From the NCBI GenBank assembly GCA_019614645.1, contig JABWDB010000004.1, forward strand, positions 17,050,001 through 17,114,000: DNA of 64,000 nt, given 5' to 3'. Each line of letters begins with the position of its first letter. Position 1 is the stretch's first letter. Below, one piece after another: positions 47,701-59,200 of this stretch. The notes beneath the pieces are model-generated. The model did not search any database. It saw nothing but the letters and a program-made list of their open reading frames with translations, and had not been told where the DNA came from. Position numbers and translations under genes: made by a program. The DNA comes from Stratiolaelaps scimitus (lineage: Eukaryota; Arthropoda; Arachnida; Mesostigmata; Laelapidae).

Positions 47701-48656
47701 ACGCGTTTCTATTGGTGTTCTCGTACAACAACCGAGATTCGTTTGAGCAGATCGGTCAACTACGCGAGTCGATTTTGAGGTTGAACCGGAAAGAGCCCAA
47801 GATAGTCGTCGTCGGCAACAAGGGTGATCTGCTCGAAGAGTCGCCGGAGCGATGCGGTATCACCCGTGAACTCGCCGAATCGCTGGCTGTTCTCGACTGG
47901 GAGGTGCGTAACAAGGTCTTCTCCAGTCCGTACTGCCTGTCCCCTACCTTCCCCGCGAATGCATAGAGCCTCAGCGCTGTCGCTGCAAAAAAGTGCACAA
48001 TGAATAACAGATAAACTGCATGTTCATAGAGATCTGAGCGTTTTGTAACTACACCATCGCTACGGTGCAGAGAAACATGTTTGTTTCGAATATAGAAGAG
48101 CTCAGCTCGCCTGGGGCCGGTTCACATACCTCAGACCCAATGCCCTTCAAGAACTTGTCTCGTTTTACGCTCAACTTCGGGCGCTAAACTACACTCTCCC
48201 CTATCTGTTTTTGTTCCTTCGAGCTCTTTGCCATACCGTGCCAGCAGGGTTTTGGTATATATATATATATATATACCCTTTGAGGAAATTGGTTCCCATG
48301 CATGAGTTCACCTCAATCCTACCATGTGAATGGAGGATGCGAATGTCTCAACTATCCTGCACGTTTGGCTACCCACTAGCGCTAACAATGTAGCTGTCTT
48401 CATTGTATATATATATCGTCTAAAACCCACTGTTGCCTAAACTTGACAGGTTGGATTCGTACATTGCTGGGCTCGTGAAAATCGTTGTGTCGTGGATATA
48501 TTCAATCGGCTACTGACACTTTGCGGAGTGCCCTACGAGCTACCCGAGAAGCCTAAGAAGTCGAAGCAGCGCAAGAGCTCGCTCCCAACCTTCGTCGCAA
48601 GTCCTTCCGACCCGAAGATCGCCGGTCGTAGGCACAACTCTTGCAACGTTTCCTAG
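44631..48656 (+). CDS. Ras-family small GTPase, RASD/Ras-dva-like, four exons
   Basis: This is a membrane-anchored GTP switch of the Ras family. It joins 44631-44739, 45422-45601, 47698-47903 and 48450-48656 for 233 residues; all introns are GT-AG and in phase. An in-frame TGA at 44607 supports the ATG. The P-loop is GASKVGKT (32-39), as in RASD proteins (GSSKVGKT). Switch I is YTPTIEEFH (54-62), G3 is DTSG (79-82) with Ala at the place of Ras Gln61, and G4 is NKGD (137-140). G5, usually SAK, reads WAR (172-174). Residues such as FPAxxxLxxxxADAFLLVFSxxNRDSFE fit RASD/Ras-dva/Di-Ras relatives. A basic tail (KPKKSKQRK) precedes the CaaX box C230-N-V-S, predicted to be farnesylated. The exact orthologue is not settled. 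Loss of Gln61 predicts low intrinsic GTP hydrolysis. Confidence 0.87.
45422..45601 (+). CDS. Ras-like GTPase, exon 2
   Basis: The acceptor is ATATCAG|GTAAAA and the donor CAGAAAG|GTACGA. The exon completes the P-loop (GKTT) and contains switch I, DTSG and the FPAQQQLNMQK helix. The intron before it is 682 bp. Confidence 0.88.
47698..47903 (+). CDS. Ras-like GTPase, exon 3
   Basis: The acceptor is CTTTCAG|CGGACG and the donor GACTGGGAG|GTGCGT. The exon encodes ADAFLLVFSYNNRDSFE, VVVGNKGD and ends AVLDWE. The intron before it is 2,096 bp, the longest in this gene. Confidence 0.9.
48256..48275. repeat. (TA)n microsatellite in the last intron of the Ras-like gene
   Basis: Ten TA units between exons 3 and 4 of the GTPase gene. 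Confidence 0.85.
48450..48656 (+). CDS. Ras-like GTPase, exon 4 (last)
   Basis: The acceptor is TTGACAG|GTTGGA, phase 0. The exon encodes the degenerate G5 (HCWARENR), the last helix (VVDIFNRLL), the basic linker and the CaaX motif CNVS, with stop TAG at 48654-48656. Confidence 0.87.
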   Translation, partial: VGFVHCWARENRCVVDIFNRLLTLCGVPYELPEKPKKSKQRKSSLPTFVASPSDPKIAGRRHNSCNVS

Positions 48657-49784
48657 ACGGTGCTAATGAATAGATAGTTCAATTGATCACGCCATCGAGC
48701 CATAGTACGCGCCGAAGAGCTGATCACCGCTGGTCGATGGTAAAATGTACCAGCTGATAACCTATTGCAGATAAATCAATTGTGTGAGCCAATGTGAGCC
48801 TTGACGCCAGGGCACCAACATGTTTGCGATCGACCAAGAGGCTTAAACGAGAGTCGCATAGTGATTCAAAGCATGGAACGTTTACAGTGTTCACGCGGCT
48901 GCTGTCGGTCGACAAACACGAAATGCATCTCTGCGGCATTTGCGGTCATAGGTGTGAGACCACGAAAGCCTGTCCCGTATTCGGTTCAAGTGAACCATGA
49001 GGAGAGAGACTAGGTGAGGCCAGCAAGGAAAAGTCTATGACGTACGCATGATTTGCTGACACCGCAGACAAAACTTAGCGGGATGACCGTGTCGCCATAT
49101 TCGAGAAGGACTTTTGCTAGTGATGCTTTTAATATTGTGACCAAAGAAGAGCAACCGTATAGAAAGAACAGTGATAACCTTTCGTAGCTAGGCTAAGTTA
49201 TTACCTAGACTACTATAAGTATTATTATTATTATTAGCCTAGGATAAGAATAAAAACGCCTTCAGCAGCTTCAATGATTAAGAGCCTGATTAAGCCTTCA
49301 ATGGTTAAGAGTTTTGTGCTCAGCATTTGTTATGCTCATACAGGCTTCGTGTTATGTCTTGTCAGCGTACGTCATTTAGTCACTCACGTACCACTTTCCT
49401 AACAGAGAGCAGAATGTCAAGTAGAAATCTATCTTTTCTTTTTTTTTTGAAATGCACCATTATTTAATTTGGGCTTCTCAACTGTGAAAATATATTCGAT
49501 GTCAATAGATTCCCTGTGATTATCTCATGACTCTCGACATAGCAGGTACAAAATAATCGTCGCTATGCTACATATGCCCCCTCCCGCGCACTGAGCTCTT
49601 GGACTTTTATAATACGGTGGTTAAGAAAGTCCTTTAATATAGAGGGGGCTACTGAAACGTCAATGCACGACGAGAATTAACTTGGCGCACATGGTGCCCG
49701 TTCTAACCTGTGTGCATACACTGCCATAAAGAAGACACTGTAAACTTACGAGGGAAACAAGCATAGAGCACTTTATACGTGTAG

Positions 49785-49785
<1 letters not shown>

Positions 49786-49829
<44 letters not shown>
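49786..49829. repeat. (TA)n microsatellite
   Basis: About 22 TA units, the longest pure tract in the window. Confidence 0.9.
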
Positions 49830-49833
<4 letters not shown>

Positions 49834-50043
49834 TACATAGGAAAATGCATTTTAAATTCGACGTGTTCGAGGAAATAAGCCCTTCCATCCGTACGGTGGA
49901 AGACGTGCTGGTTCCTCGGCTAGGATGAATGAAGTATTCTGATTCCCGGTGGACGGAATAGATCCGGGAAGAGCAGACATTCAGATAGTAAATCTAGTTG
50001 TTATACACAGATAGACTACGTCAATCAAAGAGGGAGAGTGTTT

Positions 50044-50067
50044 GAGAGAGAGAGAGAGAGAGAGAGG
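50044..50067. repeat. (GA)n microsatellite
   Basis: About 12 GA units, 215 bp from the long TA tract at 49786. Confidence 0.85.
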
Positions 50068-50617
50068 AAATGCTGACAGGGGAACATCTGCTTACGTATG
50101 GACCGTTTGCCTGATGCTGTCTGTGGTATTTTTATTGTGCGAGCAATCCCACGAAGTCCGAATGTGATAGCGCGTGTGGTGTGAGAACATGTGATGATTA
50201 TTATACAGATTATATATATATATATATACGTGCATGGAACATAGATATATATTATACCGTCCGCCAGAAAACGCTGACAGCTGGACAGATATTTGTGTAT
50301 AATAATAAATAGGACAATAATGACAATGGTAATACTTATAATAATCAGCAAGCTGTATCTTATTATATATGATGATTATTATAGAAACAACTTGCTGATT
50401 ATTCCAAATCAGCGAGTTTGTCCACTCGTAGCGAACGTTGTATACACACACCCCACCAGAGACATAAATAGTGCATTTATATTGAACTGATAAAACCAAG
50501 ACTAGGAGCGGCTGTTTCCACCGTAAGGGAATGATCTGTAGCGATCCATCCATGTGAATGTCGTCAAGCAGGGTTATGGTGCTGATTGCCAATGTAATAA
50601 TTATAACAATAATTACG

Positions 50618-50618
<1 letters not shown>

Positions 50619-50646
<28 letters not shown>
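50619..50646. repeat. (TA)n microsatellite
   Basis: About 14 TA units in an AT-rich zone with further short TA runs at 50213-50228. Confidence 0.85.
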
Positions 50647-50651
<5 letters not shown>

Positions 50652-51839
50652 TAGACGGCAAACAAGCGAACAGATTGTCTACGCGATGTACTCTACTAAA
50701 CAATGAATAGTAACAACTAACAGTACATTATCTCGTTGAACAAAATTCACTATAATGTTTAAACTGTCTAGCGAATTTCGACGAGGCTTAAACAGACACC
50801 AACGGAGAACCAGAGAGAAGACATGGGTGGATTATGCATTCGGGACTTCGTAATAAATCTATAGTGATCATAGAAGAGTGTGCTGCCGCTAGTAATACGG
50901 TATGCTTGTACTTTTATAAGTTTACAACAACAACAACACTGTTAATAAAATACTCGCGTTTCAATATTAATTATATTGTATGTTCTTTTAGGAGTATGCT
51001 TTTTTCCTTACGAATTATAATTCTCATTTATCGCTTCACTAGGTCACATTCGTCAGTACCGATCTTGCAAAAATTAACCATTAGCTTAGCGCTACTCATT
51101 TTCTCTTCGGATGCACCTAATTCTATACTGTGCATCGTTATGTTGTCTCGACGACAACGTCGGCAACCCACGAAATACTTGCATCTGGCCCGACAAATCT
51201 TCCCGTAACCACCAATATTACAGTTTATTGTCACAATTCTTCATATCGCAGATTACTTCAACTTCAAATTGGTGAATATGTGACGGCAGTGGGTATACAT
51301 TGATATACGAAGCCAAAATCCAATAAATCAATATTCATTGTGTCGTCTTTACTGAGCAACGAGCATAGCAGCAATGCGTATATCGAGCCGCGAATTAGGT
51401 CATCATCAGAGCATAGACATCCCTCTGTTCTCAGGCTCCGTTCCTCTATGATTTCCCCTGCCATCCAGCTCTAAACTATATGAAGCCGCTACCTTGTGGG
51501 TGCCTTCTTGTCCTAGTTTTTATCGTCGAATGAGGAAAGAGAGAGAGAGTTGTTCTCACGGGCTGCACGTTCTCACTCAGCTACTTAGCATTACTACCCG
51601 TAGTAGTATTAGTAGTACTGCTACGACTACTATTCCAAGTGATCCAGCGAAAGGGATCGCATCTGTGGTGCTGTTTCTGCTACGCCGCCATCATACCAAA
51701 GGGAGCTTCAGTCTTCACTCTCCAGTTTCCAGTCGTCAGCATTGGAAAAGCTCGGTTCGTCTCCTGGGTGATTCCGTCTGGGTCGGTGGTTTCTTGGTCC
51801 CTAGTACCATCCCTGTTTCGTATTGATTTAAGTCCTTCT

Positions 51840-52160
51840 CCCCCCAACCACTTCTTGCCCGGCCCGCCAGCAGCTTGAGTACGCTCAGTCCACGTGGCGG
51901 TTCGTTCCGGCCGGCCCAGAGGCAGGATGGTAGACGACAACGACAACGGTGGCGGCGGCGGCGGCGGCAGCAGCAGCGGCACACGGCTCCTTCCATTCCA
52001 CTACGACGGTTTCTTGTAGCGCTCCATAGCAAAGCAGGCGCGTCTGTCGTTGTATCTGGGTTAGCTCCTCAGAGACATGTACCCGTAGCTCAGTGCGCAC
52101 TGCTGCGATTGCTTGCCTCTTCTGCTGAGCCAGCTTCGCTCTGCCCGTTCAAGGTGGTAA
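51840..52160. other. GC-rich block with GGC/CAG repeats
   Basis: A (GGC)n/(AGC)n stretch at about 51950-51980 gives poly-Pro, poly-Arg or poly-Ala depending on frame. No frame is convincing as a gene. Confidence 0.25.
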
Positions 52161-53320
52161 TTTCTACTGGAGAGGAAAAATTGATCCAAACATTTTCTTC
52201 CCTTCGTCTTCCTTTAAATGTTTGGCATAATCCGTAGGGGGAGGGAGTGAGATGCAGAAGAGTGGATGGAGTGTACGTGTTGCTTGCGGCGACTGCGCCA
52301 AATTTGTGCTTAACTTTCGACTCTCTTCTTCTTTGCTCCGCTAAGTCAAGTTGGCTACTGTTTCGATCAACAGCGTAAGCGGGAGTTTCCGTTTAGTCGA
52401 ACTATGCTATTTATATGGAAATGGTAGCTGCAAGAGCCTTCATGTCTAATAGTTAATAGGCGATAAACATTGCTCACTTTTGTACACTGCTACGTTACGG
52501 ATCCTTTTGCGTACCTTTGATATAGAAAGGATTTTCCTTCAAAGATACAATATCCACTTACGCCCTCTGAGTACTTACCCTTTTAAATATCAGATGAGAA
52601 GGTTAAACACAGGGAACTCCGTAGGCGACTTGCGCATCATAATCACAAGGCAGTCGTTTTTTGTCCTAATCATTCCATTCTAAATGGTTTGATGCACATC
52701 CCTCCCAAAGGCTTCAAACAAGCGCACAACAATATTAGCAAACATTTTACTATACGGATCAGGAAGCCGTCCGCCGCGAAGTTTTCGTACAAAGGAAGCG
52801 AGCCGTCAGTCTGAGAAGCGTATCATGGAGACGTGAACGTATCGAAGTGTGCTCTCCCTTTATCGTCGAAGCCCCGAGTGAGCATTTCCTTCGTGGTCTT
52901 CTATCGATGTGGCGTTCGATAGAGAGGCGATCCCAATTGACAACGGCGGACTGCTCGTACCACACAGAGCGGCGTGCTGGCGTCCTGGCTGCCTCAAGCA
53001 GTTGAACCGAATAGTGGTTGAGATCGTAATTCAGCGGACTATTCACGTCAGCCAGCGGTCTCCGGAGCCAACAACTGTCTGTCGTATAGTCGGTCGACAG
53101 TATGAGAGCTTCTCTGGTCTCGTAAAGAAGATAACGCAACACACACACACACAAACAAACACTCCTCTGAGGCTTGTCCCCCTCCACCCTTCTGTTTCCC
53201 TCTATTTTCAATGGGGATTATTTCAGTCCCTCAGCATCCAAGCTAATAAACAAACGTCGCCGTCCGCGGCAGCATTATTTGGAGTGGCATCCAACCAGAA
53301 CTTGAAAGTACAATATCAAT

Positions 53321-53608
53321 TCACAAAGCGGGCGCGACTCACTGCTGGGAGGATTTTACATACAGGAGAGGCGCAGAAGTTCCGCCGCGTTGTCATGCGA
53401 AGCAGCGTCGCGTAGCAGCGACGAAACGAAAAAGGCCTTACATTGAAACTCTGCGGCTAAAGTCAGGGTTAAAGAGAACGCACTCGTCCCGTCGACCACT
53501 CAAAACCATTCGCGTTCTAACCGTCCCTGTCTTGCCTCGTATTTATATCCAAGGTGAACGCTATAGGTTCAGCCGTTCGTGCAGCAAAACTATGGCGTGT
53601 ACGCGCCT
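53321..53608 (+). repeat. Unnamed dispersed repeat, copy 1
   Basis: This copy shares ordered blocks with 55062-55318 in the same orientation: AAAGCGGGCG, GCTGGGA..ATTTTACAT, GTCATGCGAA.CAGC, AAAGGCCTTACA, AACGCACTCG, and TTGCCTCGTATTTATAT. Overall similarity is about 75-80% by eye, with indels. Its origin is unknown; it is not obviously coding. Confidence 0.7.
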
Positions 53609-54453
53609 CAGAGTTTCGAGACCTGAGAACAGACATCTGGAATTAAACTGGAAATGGAAAAGAGCCCGTGGCGATTTCAGAGGTCCATATAGGTAGCACG
53701 GAAGAGACGGTAGAGAGCGGCGATGGAAAGGTGTAATTGCGCACATAATCTTCGTCGACATCATTCGTGCAAAAATTCTTCGACTTGCGTGATGACGTTC
53801 GTTTAGTTGTTTGTTCTCAAGGAAGTGAACGCTGAGGGTAGCGCGAACTGACGGCCTTTTCCACGTTCATTGTTCGAACGTCAAGTTGGACCGCTAGCGC
53901 TAGTTCATCGCGATGACCGGCATGAGGCCACGTCCAGCATCGTGGCTGGAAATCGAGCGTTTGATTCGTGAGCTGGAAAAGGTGCTTTATAGAATGAACT
54001 TTGTAGGATGTGCCAACTATGGCTGTAAATAGTGGCCGCGCATTTAGAAACAGAGGAAATACTATAGCGCAGCGAACTATGGCGCACCGTCTTCTCTAAC
54101 ATGGACATCGCTAGGCATGATATATCATATAGATCTAATCTCAACTGATTGAATCGATATGGCCTATACAACTTAATGTAGCTCCTATAAGAGAAAAAAG
54201 GCTCAGCGAAAAAGCGCTCGTGTGTCCATGTTGAAAGGCGCTGGATACGGGTTCGCAAACGCGCGGGTTTGAAATACTGCATTTCGTTGTTTTTTGACGC
54301 GTATTCCATACACAGGTAATGGTTATATTGTATTATGCTGTTAGGGTCAATTCATCAATCTCGAAGAAAAATAAGCTGACGCAATCAATGAATTTGCTGA
54401 CATGCTAATCAAGAATGCAAAATAGATCAATTTCACCTCACGTTTATACTGAC

Positions 54454-54643
54454 CCAGAATGGTTTCCCTTGCACTGCGCCAGCGTTCTCGTGGACCACTC
54501 AACAAGAGTTTTAGCTTTGCCGTTAATAGTGTCGATATCTATGGGTTGGCCTCCCAAATCGATTATAGCTCGTTGAACGTAGTTTCGTCCCAGGGGGCGT
54601 TTGTGCGTTAATAATGAGTGCACGCAGCTGGCGAAAGGAGACA
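54454..54643 (-). CDS. Possible internal exon of an unidentified minus-strand gene
   Basis: A 190-nt open segment is bounded by a good acceptor (TTTTGTGCAG|TG) and a fair donor (TCTGG|GTCAGT). It encodes about 63 residues with a natural-looking composition, including LGRNYVQRAIIDLGG, TINGKAKTLVEW and RTLAQCKGN. I do not recognise the family. Its start phase (two bases complete a codon) fits the end phase of the candidate exon at 55755-55948. There is no transcript evidence, and a chance ORF is not excluded. Confidence 0.3.
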
Positions 54644-55061
54644 CTGCACAAAAGTTCAAACATTAATATGTAAATACTATCGTTCGAAATTTAAACTTGT
54701 ACCTCCCTACCGATCTAGTGCTGGACATCTTGTTTAAACTACAAGAATATATACATGCTGACCAATGACCTTAACTTCAATTAAAGAACTCACTTGACTC
54801 TGGAGCATAATACAAATTACACACCATGAATATATATGTTGTGTATTGCCGGAGTCCGTTCCTGTACAGTAATAGTGAACATAAAATAGTGACAATTTGG
54901 ACGTTGTTAGGAAACGAGCAAGGATAGGGAATATCGTTAAGAGGTTCGAGATGTTTTGCTGTACCAGCAGGAGGAAGTTGTGTAATGAAGGATAAACCAA
55001 GAGTGAAGACTCCTAGACAGGGATGATGACAGAGCTTCACGTCTGCACGATATTGCCTAGG

Positions 55062-55318
55062 GATTCATAAAGCGGGCGTAGCTCATCGCTGGGACGACTT
55101 TACATGGACGAGGAAGACTGTCATGCGAAACAGCATAGCGCAGCAGCCACGAGACGAGAAAGGCCTTACACTCAAACTCTGGGGTGAAAGTAAACGCACT
55201 CGCCCCGTTGACTCCTCAAAATCATTCTTGTTCTAGATCCATTCCTTTATTGCCTCGTATTTATATCAAAGTTAAGTGCTATGCATTCTGTTGTTCGTGT
55301 AGAAAATACGCGCACTGG
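55062..55318 (+). repeat. Unnamed dispersed repeat, copy 2
   Basis: This is the second copy of the family at 53321-53608, with about 30 bp of net deletion, including the GCGCAGAAGTTCCGCC part. Both copies end near a GTTCGTG segment. True ends are not fixed by only two copies. Confidence 0.7.
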
Positions 55319-55754
55319 TGAGAGTGAATTTAAATTTAATATTTAAATTCGTCTTCAGCTTACTTCCGGATGCATATACCATTCGCTTGGAAGATTGCAG
55401 GCCTAGCAAGGTGGATTAAACGACATCTAGCATTGTACATATATCGAGCCTTTGAAATTCCCAGTACGCCTCTTTGTTTAGGGACGTAATGCCTAGGGCG
55501 CGCCTTAAGGCAGATTTATCGCAAACGTTTTGAGATGCCATTAAGTGGTCCAAGGTCCCACAGGCAGCATTTCTGCATGTAATGACCAAATGTAAGGCGT
55601 TATTTTACATATGCATGAGCTATTGAGCACTGCCGTAATGTAGAGACCGTTATTAGGGCGCTATATCGGGCACGCTATTTGTGTCACTTCATATTTAGCC
55701 TATATACACACACACACATATATATATATAACAGGTTAGCGCCGCAAAACATAC

Positions 55755-55948
55755 CAAAATATTCCCAGCTTTGCTCAATCCAATGAGAGAAGTTCACATT
55801 GTAGAAAACACTGACATCGTCCATCATTCTAAACTCCCACTGCCACAGACCAAAACTAGAGCAGCGACCGAGAATTACATAGATAAAATAATTTGCCATG
55901 TCGATAATCTGCGATGGCCGCCGTAGGAATCGCTCCTCCATTGAAGAA
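55755..55948 (-). CDS. Possible exon (low confidence), minus strand
   Basis: This 194-nt open segment lies between GTCCGCAG|TTCTTC and TTTTG|GTATGT. It encodes an aromatic-rich stretch including MEERFLRRPSQIIDMANYF and ends SWEYF. It resembles no family I know. The phases fit both neighbouring candidate exons (57745-57878 upstream and 54454-54643 downstream in minus orientation). Confidence 0.18.
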
Positions 55949-56309
55949 CTGCGGACGATCAATAGTGAAAAACACTTGAAAGAGACTCTTCAAGCCGCTA
56001 GCTGACCGCCTTTAAACTCGAAATAGGCTAGGATGGGTAGATTAAAGTATCACCGTCTGAATAGCGCTTTTCTATTATTGTCTTGTATCAGGAATTTTGG
56101 GACGTGTCCTTGTGAAAACCTGCACGGCCGATAGACCGAATTATTATATAAAGAGGCCCATCATCTTCCGCGCGACAACCCTGACCTATATTTGTTACCC
56201 AGATCCTGGTATGTGTTCTCAGGGGGGACCGGCGTGAGAAGTATATATGGGATCTTTAAAGAACCTCAACCAACAATGACCTAACTAATACAAATACATT
56301 TGTATTTGT

Positions 56310-56450
56310 TCGCACGGATGAGTGTCTCAGTGGCAAGGCGAGTCCGAGCGCCGGAGGTGCAACCAGGCCCGAGTTCGGTAGCTAGAATATCATTCAGGGG
56401 GATTCAGGGTTCTCGTTGAGCTCCTTACCATAAGGGATTCGAGCTGGAGC
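56310..56450 (+). repeat. tRNA-derived SINE-like segment (weak)
   Basis: TCTCAGTGGCAAGGCG looks like an A box and CCGAGTTCGGTAGC like a decayed B box. The layout matches the other SINE-like segments in the window. Confidence 0.35.
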
Positions 56451-57744
56451 CACGGACAAGAAATTTACTGTACTTTGCATTAAATAAGGTCCCCGTGGAT
56501 CGACGCATAATGCTTCCTACCAAGTCTTGTTACTGAGTGTTTGTTTTTCGCGCTAATTTCATTATACGCTTATGGCCAATCCATTTTGTCAACTTAAGTG
56601 AAGGATATTTCGCATACAAATGGTGAGTCGATATTAGACATCTTGAAGCGTCGAATACCCGTTGTTAATTAGAAGGACCCATCTTGAACGCTCGAGTCCC
56701 GCGGCATAACATTTCCGTTTGACAAAAGGTCGTGCACGTGATTTGACATGTATCTGTGTGAAACAGAGTTTTTTAAAAACGTATTCACATTTCACATCAA
56801 ACGAGAATTTCTTGTAGCGAGTCAATGCTAGATTCACCAACGAGTTGCAAAAAAAAACATTTTGAGCAAGTTCTCGAATACTATTACGTAGTGAACTTGA
56901 CTGAGTTGTACATTTTATAATCGCCAAACCCTGGCTCACTGCAATTGCCGTACGGTTATAAGAGTGAATGCTGCAATTTACTAAAAGTTGAAGCAAATCA
57001 CAAAGACAATTATATGAAATGTATGTAAAATTGCGTGGCGAATGCCTAAACATTGTTGGCCGTTGTGAGTCGATCCATTTTGATATTCTGCGGAGATGTT
57101 CTAAATACTAATTTATCAATATAATTATAGAACATATAGAACTCATGCGCGAGCACTCTTTGCACACACAAGTAATTCCATAGAAATACACCCTTATAAT
57201 ATCGATTTGTTTTAAAAATAAATCTTCAACCTATTATTGCCTACTAAGCCTCAGTTTCTAGTATCTACAACCAAGTAGATGTAAAAATATGTAAATCACC
57301 GACCCGTACAAAATACCTCGAATAATCTTCATCAGGAAACAACATTACCATAACAGGTTGTGATTCAATGGTCGTCTGAGTTCGTTTGCATACGGAAACC
57401 ATATAGGTTGTTCAGTTCGACCCTTAGGGCTACGAGGGTGGAAAAGTTCTCACCATTTCCCACATTGCATCGTTCTCGTCCTTCTATTCGCAAGGTAAGA
57501 TGAGGTCTCTCCCATATCCCATCTGGAATAAGTAGGGATTAACGCCAGTCATGGAAAACCGAATAGGCACGTGGCGGGCAGGTCCGCCCACAGCAGAACA
57601 AAAAAGAAGAAGAAGCGCCTGACTGACTGACTGACGGACGAACACATAGACGGCTCAGGGACTCGGCGAAACCGTTAATCTCCACGTGTTCGATAGTACA
57701 GATACATAGATAGATATGTATGTACATATATATCTCCCGGTGAC

Positions 57745-57878
57745 CTAAAACCGATCTGTTGAAATGGCAATGGCCGCCACACGTTCATGCCTACACAGAG
57801 CTGGCCTACGTCAATAGCAGGTCCACTGTCGAGGTCGAGAGGCAACGGAATTTTGTCAGTATATTCCTTGTCGGCCAT
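57745..57878 (-). CDS. Possible first exon (low confidence), minus strand
   Basis: An ATG in good context (TTCCATGG) opens MADKEYTDKIPLPLDLDSGP. The segment runs to a possible donor (TTTAG|GTCACC), leaving two bases, which fits the next candidate exon at 55948. It lies just downstream, in minus orientation, of the GC-rich block at 58.2-59.2 kb, as a first exon near a promoter would. The product is not recognised. Confidence 0.18.
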
Positions 57879-58199
57879 GGAACAATAACTGTGCAGAGGT
57901 TACGTTGCTTACTAACCAGCTGGCCAGCCGAAACGCCTTGCGGAAGCAGCTATCATGGACAGCTATTGTGGATTTGCAAACATTGCAGTTACTTCAGCAA
58001 TCTCGCGCGTTCCCTCAGTCTAATCTACACTGTCACACGGTGCTCAGGCTGCACTGCTGTGGGAAGTGCAAAGAAAGCTCTCTACTTTCTAGTTTTCCTC
58101 CGTTCGGCCTGTTTCATTGACGAATCTCGCCCGGCGTCTCTTCGGCTTTCGCCGTCATCGGTTGTCTAGTCGATAAAATAAGAGAGAGAGCGAGAGAGT

Positions 58200-59200
58200 T
58201 AGTTGCCCGACCGGGTTGTCTCAATAAAAGATCCCATAAACCCATATCTTATATCTCCTATTCTATCCAACTACTTTCCGTGCCACGACCTAGCAGCGAC
58301 AGCAGTCCAACAGCGACGGGACGAGAGAATACTCTTCTGCCTTCTTGGTCGTGTTACGGACCAAACGGCCGCCCCCTCCCCACTCGTAGTTACCCTCGGT
58401 GGCTGCCACTTAGACGGCGGCTTGCCGATATGGCCACGCCAGCATGTGTGGCCATCCGAACGCGAACAACGCCGCGAATCCTGCACTCGAGACGACGCAA
58501 CGGAGGCACCAAGCCTCACACATGCGCGTGCGCACGCACACCACAGGCAGTTTCAGGCAGGGAGCCAGGGGGAGAGAGAGAGAGTCTCCGAATCAGCGCC
58601 TTCGCTCTTTCTTCTATTGCCACTGCTGCTGCTGCTGCCGGCTGCTCTTGTTGGTGCATCGTTCGTGCCCAGTCCACCAGGGCGTCCGCGCCCCGTCGCC
58701 TGGTCGGCCGACCTCACAAACAACTCGGAAGTGACGCACACACTCCGAGCACTCCCCGCCGTCCCTTCGAGTCTGCTAGCGGGCAGACGAAACTGGCGGC
58801 TGCGCCTCCCGCTGCCTGCGCCTGCTCTACAATAGCACAACGTCGGCGGCGGCAAGCCCGCCTTCTCTTCAATTGTTCTGTACGAGGTTGCGTGACGGAC
58901 CAGTGACGACGATCAGCCGAGGCGGAAAAAGGGACCGTTACGGGATTTACAAGGGGCGAACGACAATGAAAGTGAGTGTCTGGGATGGTCTTACGAAGGG
59001 GAGCCCGAGAAGAGTATATATCACGGCGCCAACGTGGACTCTCTGTGTCGCACGAGATGAGGAGAAGAGGCGTTTGGGTGGAGGGGATGTCGAGCACGAG
59101 GAAAAAGGAGAGCAATAGCGGAAGGTTGAAGCCAAGGCAACAGCGGCAGACGCGGGCAGTAGGTCTTTGAGACGGGGTGGCGCAGGGGCCTTATGAGATC
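58200..59200. other. GC-rich block, possible promoter
   Basis: CpG-rich sequence with GA and CTG runs and several overlapping ORFs (longest about 210 codons, plus 58203-58835) in different frames and strands. The apparent signal-peptide-like leucine run in that ORF is encoded by a CTG repeat. No domain is seen. Position and composition suit a promoter, possibly for the candidate minus-strand first exon at 57878. Confidence 0.3.

Larger units (their letters stand above)
48657..53320. other. Intergenic, mostly AT-rich with microsatellites
   Basis: Holds several TA/GA tracts, a 13-bp inverted repeat at about 50340-50402, and ORFs open on both strands at 52.76-53.4 kb (150 and 168 codons) that show no domain. 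Confidence 0.3.

Noticed and set aside
48794..49000. An ORF with CGICGHRC, looking like a zinc knuckle
   Set aside because: It is short, lies just downstream of the GTPase stop and lacks a full zinc-finger spacing.
52909..53415. A 168-codon plus-strand ORF
   Set aside because: It starts at GTG, overlaps a 150-codon ORF on the other strand and runs into the dispersed repeat at 53321; no domain was recognised.
58203..58835. A 210-codon plus-strand ORF with a leucine-rich signal-like stretch
   Set aside because: It lies in GC-rich DNA with equally long ORFs in other frames and strands; the leucine run is a CTG repeat and there is no domain.
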